The notes under the pieces are model-generated. The model was given only the letters and a program-made list of their open reading frames with translations, made no database searches and had not been told where the DNA came from. The position numbers and the translations under genes are program-made. This document shows positions 17,787-25,738 of a stretch of DNA of 64,000 nucleotides, piece by piece. The stretch comes from an uncultured Barnesiella sp. (GTDB lineage Bacteria; Bacteroidota; Bacteroidia; Bacteroidales; Barnesiellaceae_A): positions 1-64,000 of the forward strand of contig CALUJY010000004.1 of NCBI GenBank assembly GCA_944321085.1, in the 5' to 3' direction. Every line of letters begins with the position of its first letter. Position 1 is the stretch's first letter.

Positions 17787-18980
17787 TTACGATTGCAACA
17801 GTTTGGCCGCCATGGCATCGGCAATGCGTCGGCAGTGGTCGGCATCGCACTCTTTGGGTTCGCCCCACGCTTCGCAAGGTTCGTCAACAACTTCCCATTT
17901 GATAGTTTCGGCAAACTCTTTGAAGTGTTTCAGTGCGCCTCCACCCCATGTCTTATTGGCGAAGAAGGCCACGTAATGGTTTTTGATACCCATGTGAGCC
18001 AGCTCGTTGAGCAGTGTCTCCATCGTGGGATAAATGTTGCCGTTGTATGCCGGGCTGCCCAAGATGACGCCCTTGTAGCGGAATATATCGTTGATGATAT
18101 ACGACGGATGTGTCTCGGACGTATCGTAGATGCGTATATGGTGTATGCCGGCAGCGCGCAGATAGCGGGCGATGAGGTCGGCCATTTTCTCGGTGTGGCC
18201 ATACATAGAGCTGAATGCAATTACCACGCCGGGCTCTGTGGCATAACGGCTCCATTTGTCGTATCTTGCTACAATATCGGCGATGTGGCTGCGCCATATA
18301 GGACCGTGGGTGGCGCAGATAGTCTTTATGGGCAGCGCTGTGAGCTTTTTAAGGGCATTTTGAGCCGGCACGCCATATTTCCCGACGATGTTTGAGTAGT
18401 ATCGGCTTATCTCCTCTTCGAGGTAGTCGAGGTCGAGCTCGTCGTCGAATATGCCGCCGTCGAGTGTGCCGAAGGCGCCGAATATGTCGCCGCTGAAAAG
18501 CAGCTTGTCGGCAGCAATATATGTAACCATCGTTTCAGGCCAGTGCAGCATGGGCGCCATGTAGAAGGTGAGCGAGCGGCTGCCGAGGCATATCTCGCAA
18601 CCCTCTTTTACCTCCAATGTGCGGCAGTGCGAACCGTAGTAGTTGTTGAGGATGGGGAATGTCTTGGTATTGCCCACGAGGGTAATCTCCGGATACCGCG
18701 ACATGATAGCCTTGATAGACCCCGAGTGGTCGGGCTCCATGTGATTGATGACAAGGTATTCGGGCGAAGCGCCGTTGCAGAGCGTTTCTACATTTTCGAG
18801 GTAGTCGTTGAGGAAGCCTTGCTCGATAGTGTCGATAAGGGCTATTTTCTCGTCTTTTACGACATAAGCGTTGTATGCGACACCTTTGGGCAGAGGCCAA
18901 TAGTTCTCGAAGCGATGGGTGCGGCGGTCGTTGGCGCCTACCCACCAAATGTTGTTCTTGACTTCAATTGCTGTGTTCAT
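17787..18980 (-). CDS. Flavodiiron protein (oxygen/NO reductase)
   Basis: A 397-residue A-type flavoprotein: an N-terminal metallo-beta-lactamase-like diiron domain joined to a C-terminal flavodoxin domain. The diiron ligands are visible in HMEPDH (His80, Glu82, Asp84, His85), GDIFGAFG and CATHGPIWR. The FMN site begins SSMYGHTEKMA. These proteins reduce oxygen to water or nitric oxide to nitrous oxide in the cytoplasm of anaerobes. The start MNTAIEVKNNIWWVG at 18980 matches the family; the longer frame to 19301 runs into the preceding gene. It follows the dihydroorotate-dehydrogenase-like gene by 14 bases, so the two form an operon. A rubredoxin partner is not seen here. Confidence 0.95.
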   Translation of the reverse strand: MNTAIEVKNNIWWVGANDRRTHRFENYWPLPKGVAYNAYVVKDEKIALIDTIEQGFLNDYLENVETLCNGASPEYLVINHMEPDHSGSIKAIMSRYPEITLVGNTKTFPILNNYYGSHCRTLEVKEGCEICLGSRSLTFYMAPMLHWPETMVTYIAADKLLFSGDIFGAFGTLDGGIFDDELDLDYLEEEISRYYSNIVGKYGVPAQNALKKLTALPIKTICATHGPIWRSHIADIVARYDKWSRYATEPGVVIAFSSMYGHTEKMADLIARYLRAAGIHHIRIYDTSETHPSYIINDIFRYKGVILGSPAYNGNIYPTMETLLNELAHMGIKNHYVAFFANKTWGGGALKHFKEFAETIKWEVVDEPCEAWGEPKECDADHCRRIADAMAAKLLQS

Positions 18981-18994
18981 ATATAAGGGATAGG

Positions 18995-19972
18995 TTATAG
19001 GTGCGAACCGAAATATTTGAGGAACTGTGTGCGTTCCAGATTGTCGGCGTGTGCAGGGGCTTTGGCGTTGAGTTTTCCGGCAAAAGAGGCGATGGAGCCG
19101 AAGTTGTTTTGGTGCATCCAATTCTCTATTTCGCCGAGAGCGGTAGTAATCCACTCGTCGCCGTGGCGGTATATGGCGCTGCATACTTCTACGGCGGTAG
19201 CTCCGGCCAGAATGGCTTTGACAATGTCTTTGCCGTTTTGTATGCCGCCCGATACGGCGATGTTGGCATTCTTCACAGTTGCCGAGGCGATGCCCGTCCA
19301 CCGCAGAGCGTTCGAGAGGTCGGCCGGCTCACTGAAAATGTGTCCGGCGGTATATTCCATTTTATCGATGTCTATATCGGGGTGGTAGAAGCGGTTGAAA
19401 AGTACCACTGCGGCAGCTCCGTTGGCATATAGTTCGTTGATGAGGCGCACGGGGCAAGAGAGGTTGTTGCCGAGCTTGATGATGAGCGGCAGGCGTGTCT
19501 CTTTGCGGGCGGCTTTGAGGATGTCGATGTGGCGTTGCTCGAAGGCGCCGTAGGGAGCCTCTATGTCGGTAGATATGCTCATAACGTTGAGCTCCAATGC
19601 GTCGGCGCCGGCCTCTTCGATGGCACGGGCAAAGTATTCCCAATTACCCGGCGTGTTGCAGTTGATGCTGGCAATGATAGGTATGTCGCAGCGTTGTTTG
19701 CTTTGTTTGATAAGCGTAATGTATTCGTTGAGTACGCCTGCTTGCAGGTAGGCCTGCATGTAATCGGCCTCTTCGGTATGTGCGCCGGTTTGTGCAAGGT
19801 GTTGCGATTCGCGGACGATTTGTTCTTCGAAGACAGATTTCAGTACGATGGCAGCCGCACCGGCTTGGGCGAGGCGTGCATTGTTGTCGGCATTGTTGGT
19901 AAGCCCGCAGCTGCTTACGATAAGGGGATTTTTGAGGACCAATCCTGCAAAAGAGGTTTTCAGCATTTCCAT
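18995..19972 (-). CDS. Dihydroorotate dehydrogenase-like flavoprotein
   Basis: A 325-residue TIM-barrel flavoprotein of the dihydroorotate-dehydrogenase superfamily. Typical segments are the N-terminal SFAGLVLKNPLIVSS, IASINCNTPGNW, EAGADALELNV, PLIIKLGNN and VSGGIQNGKDIVKAILAGA (phosphate/FMN site). It lacks a convincing complete substrate signature of pyrD and is more like the DHOD-like paralogue common in Bacteroidetes, so the substrate is unknown. The start is placed at 19972, 93 bases after a full promoter. Its coupling with the flavodiiron protein suggests that it may take part in flavin-based electron transfer; that is inference. Confidence 0.85.
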   Translation of the reverse strand: MEMLKTSFAGLVLKNPLIVSSCGLTNNADNNARLAQAGAAAIVLKSVFEEQIVRESQHLAQTGAHTEEADYMQAYLQAGVLNEYITLIKQSKQRCDIPIIASINCNTPGNWEYFARAIEEAGADALELNVMSISTDIEAPYGAFEQRHIDILKAARKETRLPLIIKLGNNLSCPVRLINELYANGAAAVVLFNRFYHPDIDIDKMEYTAGHIFSEPADLSNALRWTGIASATVKNANIAVSGGIQNGKDIVKAILAGATAVEVCSAIYRHGDEWITTALGEIENWMHQNNFGSIASFAGKLNAKAPAHADNLERTQFLKYFGSHL

Positions 19973-20070
19973 AGTGGTAATGATTGAGTTTTCGTTTTTA
20001 TGATAGTAACAGACTGCCTTGCTGCTGTCGCTCATATAGCCGCAGTTTTGTTGTCCGGCAAGTCAACTTA

Positions 20071-20100
20071 CAAAGATAAATATCTATTGTGATATATCAA
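20071..20100 (-). promoter_or_regulatory. Full promoter of DHOD-like/fprA operon
   Basis: On the minus strand TTG (20100-20098) is followed by 19 bases and TATCTTTG (20078-20071). The predicted leader is about 95 bases. Confidence 0.8.
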
Positions 20101-20130
20101 AATGCGGTATGTTAAAGAATTTTCGAACTG

Positions 20131-20177
20131 AAAAAGAAGCGGGGTTGTGGCCTCTTTTGTCGATTCGCCACAACCCC
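20131..20177 (-). terminator. Terminator of trxA
   Basis: GGGGTTGTGGC (20141-20151) pairs perfectly with GCCACAACCCC (20167-20177). On the minus strand it is followed by GCTTCTTTTT. Confidence 0.9.
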
Positions 20178-20238
20178 ATAGTTGCATATCGATGAGCTCG
20201 CTGTTTGATGAGAGCTGCTCGTAAGGAATGGTATATGC

Positions 20239-20553
20239 TTACAAGAGTGCTTTTACCTTATTTTCGAGAGCTGCTTTGTTGGCAGAGCCTACATGTTTGT
20301 CTACCAATTTGCCGTCTTTGAAGAAGAGAAGGGTAGGAATGTTGCGGATACCGAACTCGGAGCTGAGCTCAGAGTCGTCGTCGACATTATATTTCCCTAT
20401 GGTAACTTGTCCCTCGTATTGTGTAGCCAACTCGTCTACAATGGGAGCTATTTGACGGCAAGGACCGCACCACTCTGCCCAAAAGTCTATTACTACGGGT
20501 TTTCCCGAACCGATGAGCTCTTTCGCATTTTCATCTGTAATTTTCAGTGCCAT
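20239..20553 (-). CDS. trxA: Thioredoxin
   Basis: A 104-residue thioredoxin, the general disulfide reductant of the cytoplasm. The active site is WAEWCGPC (Cys29, Cys32) in a normal thioredoxin fold, with the cis-Pro segment [10 protein letters not shown] and a terminal helix. The start MALKITDE at 20553 matches the family; the longer frame to 20586 is rejected because the promoter ends at 20601. It has its own promoter and terminator and could provide electrons to Bcp. Confidence 0.96.
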   Translation of the reverse strand: MALKITDENAKELIGSGKPVVIDFWAEWCGPCRQIAPIVDELATQYEGQVTIGKYNVDDDSELSSEFGIRNIPTLLFFKDGKLVDKHVGSANKAALENKVKALL

Positions 20554-20600
20554 GATAAGATTGTATTTATTGTTTATAAAATGCATTTCGTAAAGCGTTA

Positions 20601-20630
20601 CAAAAGTAACAAATGCCTATATAATAACAA
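20601..20630 (-). promoter_or_regulatory. Full promoter of trxA
   Basis: On the minus strand TTG is followed by 19 bases and TACTTTTG (20608-20601). The start codon follows 47 bases later. Confidence 0.8.
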
Positions 20631-20873
20631 ATGAGGCGGACATTAATTTTGTATCTTTTCAGAATTTAATTCCTGTTTGTTGTCGGGTCGTCGCACAAGT
20701 TCCGAAAGTCGGGTTGTCGGGGTAATCCTTGTTTTGTCGTCGGGAACGTCTTGTATGCGATTGAGTTGTTGATATTGCATGTCCGGTCGGGGTGTTTTGT
20801 CGCGGCTCTGCGACAGGTAGCACTATGTAAGTGAAAAAAAGTTATAATCGGATTTCTTGTTGGCAAAAATGTT

Positions 20874-20881
20874 TAACTTTG
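20874..20881 (+). promoter_or_regulatory. -7 box of the metal efflux operon
   Basis: TAACTTTG lies 23 bases before the ATG at 20905. TTT, not TTG, is found 18 bases upstream, so only the -7 half is well matched. Confidence 0.5.
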
Positions 20882-20904
20882 TTCCGACAAGACCAATGCG
20901 ACAC

Positions 20905-21300
20905 ATGAAACGTTATATTGCCATCATATCACTATTGATAGCCTCTTTTGTGGGGGTGGTGACGATGGTATTGCCGCATCATCATCACGAAGACGGGCAT
21001 ATATGCCTGTTGTGGGGTGGCGATACGGAGAATAAAGAGTCGCACGGTACCGATGAGCCTTTGAGTTGTAATGACTGCCCTTTGAAGATGCAGGCATTGC
21101 AGAACACTTCATCGATAAGCTCTCATGGTAACGACCGAGACGGAATGGTACCATTGATAGCCGTATTATGGGGCTGTGTCGAGCTGCCCGAGATAGACGA
21201 GCATTCTATTATACCCTATTATATCGACCAAGAGCATTGTTGCATGTGCGCAGTGTGTGCGCTCTGCGGCTTGCGGGCTCCCCCTGTATACGTGGCATAA
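20905..21300 (+). CDS. His/Cys-rich small membrane protein
   Basis: A 131-residue protein with an N-terminal hydrophobic segment (residues 5-22) that could be a signal peptide or anchor. It is followed at once by VLPHHHHEDGHICLLW, then CNDCPLK and, near the C-terminus, HCCMCAVCALCGLRAPP. Four clustered His and at least eight Cys residues suggest binding of a soft or transition metal. Similar small proteins stand before metal-efflux genes in Bacteroidetes (DUF6769-like; family name from memory). The start at 20905 is chosen for the signal segment; ATG 20896 is possible. It heads the RND operon, 145 bases before the adaptor gene. Confidence 0.8.
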   Translation: MKRYIAIISLLIASFVGVVTMVLPHHHHEDGHICLLWGGDTENKESHGTDEPLSCNDCPLKMQALQNTSSISSHGNDRDGMVPLIAVLWGCVELPEIDEHSIIPYYIDQEHCCMCAVCALCGLRAPPVYVA

Positions 21301-21363
21301 TGTCGGTTTTGCCTCTTTTGTCTCTGAGGCAGTTTCTATAATTATTTTTCCAATCTGTTTTTT

Positions 21364-21424
21364 GCGATGGCAATAACCCAATGAGTGGTATAGCATACCG
21401 TGGGGTTGTGTGTTGCCATATCGC
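21364..21424 (+). ncRNA. Nested hairpin before metal-efflux genes
   Basis: Three stacked stems: GCGAT (21364-21368) with ATCGC (21420-21424); GGCAA (21369-21373) with TTGCC (21413-21417), an AT bulge between the two; AACCC (21375-21379) with GGGTT (21403-21407); and GGTAT (21387-21391) with ATACC (21395-21399) around an AGC loop. The element ends 21 bases before the adaptor start codon. A cis-acting RNA leader is the simplest reading. Confidence 0.55.
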
Positions 21425-21445
21425 GATTGTATAACATAATACATT

Positions 21446-22639
21446 ATGAAAAAGCATATTTCTATTATATTGCTTTCGTGCGTATATCTGTTGGCTGCAT
21501 GTGTCGGCAACGGGCACGAAGGGCACGAGCATGAGGCTGCCGAGGGGCAGCACAATCATGCACTTGAAGAACATGACCACGACGCGCATGATGGTGAGCT
21601 CCATGCGCATGAACACGAAGGGGCTATTTCGTTAAAGCCCGGCGAAGCCGAGGCGATAGGTCTTGCCACCGAAGAGGTGCAACCCCGAAGTTTTGCAACG
21701 GTGATAAGCTGTTCGGGCAGCGTGACGGGTGCTACCGGCGATGTGGTTACGGTCGTTGCATCGCAACCTGGTAGGGTACACTATACTCGTTCGTGGGTAG
21801 AGGGTGAGGCCGTACGCGCCGGTGCGGAATTGTTTGCCATATCGTCGCGCAATGTAGGTGCCGGTGATGCCGCCGAGCTTGCACGGGTAGCATACGAAAC
21901 GGCCAAGGCCGAGTATGACCGCGTGTCGTCGTTGGTGAAAGACAAAATCGTTTCGCAGAAAGAGTACGAGCAGGCTCGCGAGCGTTACGAGCAAGCCCGG
22001 TTGGCTTATGAGGCCGTAGGAGCCGACTCGCAAGAAGGGTCGCAGGCAACGGCCGCCAAAAGCGGGTATATAACCCGGTTGTGGGTAAAAGAGGGCGACT
22101 ACGTAGAGGCAGGAGCTCCGTTGGCAACCATAGCGCAGAACAAACGCTTGCAATTACGCGCCGAAGTTCCGCAACGTTATTATTCATGCCTGCCGGGCAT
22201 AACAACCGCACACTTCGTCACATCGTACGACGATACCTTGTATGAGCTGGAAAAGATGAACGGTAAGTTGCTCTCGTATGGAAGGAACACCGGCGAGGGT
22301 TCGTATTATATACCTGTAACGTTCGGTTTCGACAACCGCGCTACGCTGGTGCCTGGCACGAGTGTCGAGGTATATTTGTTGGGCAAAACGCGCGAGAATG
22401 TGTTGACACTGCCCGTAGAAGCTCTTACAGAAGAGCAAAGCCTCTTTTTTGTCTATCGTATGATTTGCGACAACAGCTTCGAGAAAGTCGAGGTGCAAGT
22501 GGGCGCGAGCGATGGCAGCCGGGTAGAGATACTCGGCGGAATAAACCCCGGCGACCACATCGTGACGCATGGTGTCTATCGTGTGAAATTGGCGGCCAAC
22601 AGCGGCATCATACCCGAGGGTCATTCGCACAACCATTAA
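21446..22639 (+). CDS. RND metal efflux adaptor lipoprotein (CusB/CzcB-type)
   Basis: A 397-residue periplasmic adaptor (membrane-fusion protein) with a lipobox (LLAAC) near residue 19. The mature N-terminus is an exceptional His/Glu/Asp stretch (GHEGHEHEAAEGQHNH, EEHDHDAHDGELHAHEHEG), a probable metal-binding tail. The adaptor plan follows: barrel-sandwich half SGSVTGATGDVVTVVASQ, a coiled-coil hairpin (about residues 130-190, EYDRVSSLVKDKIVSQKEYEQ), then TAAKSGYITRLWVKEGDYV and the beta-barrel. It links the RND pump and the TolC-like channel. Gene spacing to the pump is 12 bases. The substrate (zinc, cobalt, copper or similar) is not decided by the sequence. Confidence 0.93.
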   Translation: MKKHISIILLSCVYLLAACVGNGHEGHEHEAAEGQHNHALEEHDHDAHDGELHAHEHEGAISLKPGEAEAIGLATEEVQPRSFATVISCSGSVTGATGDVVTVVASQPGRVHYTRSWVEGEAVRAGAELFAISSRNVGAGDAAELARVAYETAKAEYDRVSSLVKDKIVSQKEYEQARERYEQARLAYEAVGADSQEGSQATAAKSGYITRLWVKEGDYVEAGAPLATIAQNKRLQLRAEVPQRYYSCLPGITTAHFVTSYDDTLYELEKMNGKLLSYGRNTGEGSYYIPVTFGFDNRATLVPGTSVEVYLLGKTRENVLTLPVEALTEEQSLFFVYRMICDNSFEKVEVQVGASDGSRVEILGGINPGDHIVTHGVYRVKLAANSGIIPEGHSHNH

Positions 22640-22651
22640 ACTCGCCACGCC

Positions 22652-25600
22652 ATGTTGAACAAGATTATCGAATTTTCACTGCACAATCGCCTGTTGGTGA
22701 TTGTGGTATCGGCCTTGATATTCCTGATTGGAATATACGGGGTGTCGCACATGGAAGTGGATGTTTTTCCCGACCTCAATGCTCCTACCGTAGTGGTGAT
22801 GACCGAAGCCCCCGGTATGGCTCCCGAAGAGGTGGAGCGGTTGGTGACCTTCCCCATAGAGACAAGTGTCAACGGCGCGACCCATGTACGCCGCGTACGC
22901 TCGTCGTCGACTACCGGATTTTCTGTCGTGTGGGTAGAGTTCGACTGGGGTACCGACATCTATCTGGCACGGCAAATAACATCGGAGAAGCTCGCGTTGT
23001 TGGGCGAAACCCTCCCCGAAGGGGTAGGAACTCCTACGATGGGGCCGCAATCGTCGATACTGGGCGAAATGATGATTGTGGGGCTTACGGCCGATACAAC
23101 TTCGATGCGCGACTTGCGTACCCTTGCCGATTGGACGATACGTCCGCGCCTGCTCGCCACCGGAGGTGTGGCGCAGGTAACGGTGATAGGCGGCGAGATG
23201 AAAGAGTACCGCATCTCGGTTGACCCTGTGCGCATGAACCACTATGGTGTGACGCTCGATGAGGTGCTTGCCGCCTCACGCAATATGAATACCAACGCCA
23301 ACGGCGGTGTGCTCTATGAGTATGGCAATGAGTATATCGTGCGCGGTGCCGTATCGACAACCGATGTCGAGGACATAGGTCGTGCCGTGGTAAAGCGTGT
23401 CAACGGTATGCCCGTCGTATTGGCCGATGTGGCCGACGTAGAGATTGCCGACAAGTCGCCTAAGCTGGGTTTGGCATCGGTAGAGACGAAACCCGCCGTG
23501 TTGGTGACGGTGACCAAGCAGCCCAATACCGGTACGATAGAGCTTACCGAGAAAGTGGAGGCAGCCCTCGCCGAGCTGCAAAAAAATATGCCTGCCGATG
23601 TGAAGTTGTCAACCGATATTTTCAAACAGTCGCATTTTATAGAAAACTCTATCAGCAATGTGCAGCGTTCGTTGATAGAGGGCGCGATATTTGTCGTTAT
23701 CGTGCTGTTCTTCTTCTTGATGAACACGCGCACCACCATTATATCGTTGGTGGCCTTGCCTTTGTCTATGATAGTGTCGTTGTTGGCGCTCGATGCCATG
23801 GGCTTTACCATCAATACGATGAGCTTAGGCGGTTTGGCGATAGCCATCGGTTCGCTGGTCGATGATGCCATCGTCGATGTGGAGAATGTATATAAGCGGT
23901 TGCGTGCCAACCAATTGTTGCCGCCCGAGAAGCGCGAGTCGGTGTTGCATGTGGTGTTTGAGGCTTCGAAAGAGGTGCGTATGCCTATCTTGAATTCTAC
24001 GCTGATTATTATCGTGAGCTTTCTGCCGCTCTTTTTCCTTTCAGGGATGGAGGGTCGCATGTTACAGCCGTTAGGCATTTCGTTTGTCATAGCCTTGGTG
24101 GCATCTACGGTGGTGGCATTGACGCTTACTCCCGTTTTGTGCAGTTATCTGTTGGCTGGCGACAAGTCGCTGAAAGCCTCGAAAGACCCGTGGCTGACAC
24201 GCCATTTGCACCGCATATATCACAAAGCTCTCGACAGCGCATTGTCGCATTACAAACCCATTTTGGCCACAACGATAGGGTTGCTGGCCGTGGCGTTGGT
24301 ATTCTTCTTTACGTTGGGGCGCAGCTTCCTGCCTCCCTTTAATGAAGGGTCGTTTACCATCAATGTAGGTACGTTGCCCGGTATATCGCTCGAAGAGTCA
24401 GACCGCATAGGGCGTCAGGTCGAGGAGCTGTTGTTACAAGTGCCCGAGATACAGACCGTGGCGCGGAAGACAGGTCGCGCCGAACTCGACGAGCACGCAC
24501 TCGGCGTGAATGCTAGCGAGCTGGAAGCACCTTTTGTACTGAAAGACCGTTCGCATGAGGAGGTGAAGGCCGATATAAGAGCCAAACTCTCTACCCTGTC
24601 GGGCGTCAACGTCGAGATAGGGCAACCCATTTCGCACCGCATAGATGCCATGCTGTCGGGAACGAAAGCGCAGATTGCCATCAAGCTGTTTGGCGAAGAC
24701 CTGAATAGAATGTATGCCATAGGCAATCGCATCAAGCATCTTGCCGGTGAGATAGATGGTGTTGTAGATTTGAATATCGAGCAGCAGGTCGAGCGTCCGC
24801 AGCTGCGTATCGTGCCGCGTCGCGACCTGTTGGCCAAGTATGGCATAACGATTCCCGAGTTTGCCGAGTTTGTCAATGTGGCGTTGGCCGGCGAGGTGGT
24901 GTCGCAGGTATATGACGAAAGCCGTACTTTTGACCTCACGGTGAAGGTGCGCGATGATGCCCGCGACACGGCCGAAAAACTGCGCGACCTGATGATAGAC
25001 ACGCCCGATGGGAAAGTGCCTCTGCAACAAGTGGCGGAGATTGTTTCGGCAGCGGGGCCTAATACGATTAACCGAGAGAATGTGAAACGTAAGATTGTCA
25101 TATCGGCCAATGTTGCCGGGCGCGACCTGCGCAGTGTCGTCGATGAGATACGCGGGCAGGTCGATGCACAAGTCAAATTGCCAGAAGGCTACTACGTAGA
25201 GTATGGCGGACAGTTCGAGAGCGAGCAGGCGGCGTCGCGTATCTTGGCGATAGCCTCTATGGTCTCTATTTTGGTTATATTCTTGTTGCTCGTACATCAG
25301 TTCAAGAGTGCGTCGCAGTCGGGTATCATCCTGCTCAACCTGCCGCTGGCATTGATAGGCGGCGTGTTTATACTTCGTTTCACGACCGGTGAGATAAGCA
25401 TCCCCGCCATCATAGGTTTCATATCGCTCTTTGGTATAGCGACCCGCAACGGTATGTTGCTCATCTCGTGTTACAATACGTTGCGTGAGGAGGGCGTGTC
25501 GTTGCGCGAGGCTGTCATGCACGGGTCGATAGACCGTCTGAATCCTATCTTGATGACGGCGCTTACGTCGGCATTGGCGTTGATACCCTTGGCTCTCAAC

Positions 25601-25738
25601 GGCGATGCGCCGGGCAACGAGATACAGAGCCCTATGGCGCAAGTCATATTGGGCGGATTGATAAGCTCTACGTTGCTCAATGCCTTTGTTATACCTATTG
25701 TGTATTATTTGATGAACCGTAAAAACGAACATGTATGA
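22652..25738 (+). CDS. RND heavy-metal efflux pump (CzcA/CusA family)
   Basis: A 1028-residue inner-membrane RND transporter of the heavy-metal family. Twelve membrane segments with two large periplasmic loops are expected from the pattern: the first helix NRLLVIVVSALIFLIGIYG, the PGMAPEEVERLVTFPIE segment, and the second-half repeat near IIGFISLFGIATRNGMLLISC. The transmembrane-4 signature is GSLVDDAIVDVENVYKR, with the paired Asp needed for proton coupling. This differs from the classical zinc (DGAVVMVEN) and copper (DAAIVMIEN) forms, so the ion is uncertain. It exports metal from the periplasm or cytoplasm through the adaptor and TolC-like partners encoded on either side; its stop overlaps the next start by four bases. 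Confidence 0.95.
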   Translation: MLNKIIEFSLHNRLLVIVVSALIFLIGIYGVSHMEVDVFPDLNAPTVVVMTEAPGMAPEEVERLVTFPIETSVNGATHVRRVRSSSTTGFSVVWVEFDWGTDIYLARQITSEKLALLGETLPEGVGTPTMGPQSSILGEMMIVGLTADTTSMRDLRTLADWTIRPRLLATGGVAQVTVIGGEMKEYRISVDPVRMNHYGVTLDEVLAASRNMNTNANGGVLYEYGNEYIVRGAVSTTDVEDIGRAVVKRVNGMPVVLADVADVEIADKSPKLGLASVETKPAVLVTVTKQPNTGTIELTEKVEAALAELQKNMPADVKLSTDIFKQSHFIENSISNVQRSLIEGAIFVVIVLFFFLMNTRTTIISLVALPLSMIVSLLALDAMGFTINTMSLGGLAIAIGSLVDDAIVDVENVYKRLRANQLLPPEKRESVLHVVFEASKEVRMPILNSTLIIIVSFLPLFFLSGMEGRMLQPLGISFVIALVASTVVALTLTPVLCSYLLAGDKSLKASKDPWLTRHLHRIYHKALDSALSHYKPILATTIGLLAVALVFFFTLGRSFLPPFNEGSFTINVGTLPGISLEESDRIGRQVEELLLQVPEIQTVARKTGRAELDEHALGVNASELEAPFVLKDRSHEEVKADIRAKLSTLSGVNVEIGQPISHRIDAMLSGTKAQIAIKLFGEDLNRMYAIGNRIKHLAGEIDGVVDLNIEQQVERPQLRIVPRRDLLAKYGITIPEFAEFVNVALAGEVVSQVYDESRTFDLTVKVRDDARDTAEKLRDLMIDTPDGKVPLQQVAEIVSAAGPNTINRENVKRKIVISANVAGRDLRSVVDEIRGQVDAQVKLPEGYYVEYGGQFESEQAASRILAIASMVSILVIFLLLVHQFKSASQSGIILLNLPLALIGGVFILRFTTGEISIPAIIGFISLFGIATRNGMLLISCYNTLREEGVSLREAVMHGSIDRLNPILMTALTSALALIPLALNGDAPGNEIQSPMAQVILGGLISSTLLNAFVIPIVYYLMNRKNEHV

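Larger units (their letters stand above)
20554..20904. other. Divergent intergenic region trxA / metal operon
   Basis: Besides the trxA promoter and a -7 box for the metal operon, 20640-20850 shows only short TCG/GTCGGG-rich motifs with no coding or structural pattern that could be defended. Confidence 0.6.

Noticed and set aside
20640..20850. TCG/GTCGGG-rich stretch as a possible CRISPR or tandem array
   Set aside because: The motifs are irregular in spacing and sequence, with no repeat-spacer structure.
24434..25732. A 432-codon minus-strand frame opposite the RND pump gene
   Set aside because: It is antisense to a well-supported pump gene and shows compositional shadow only.
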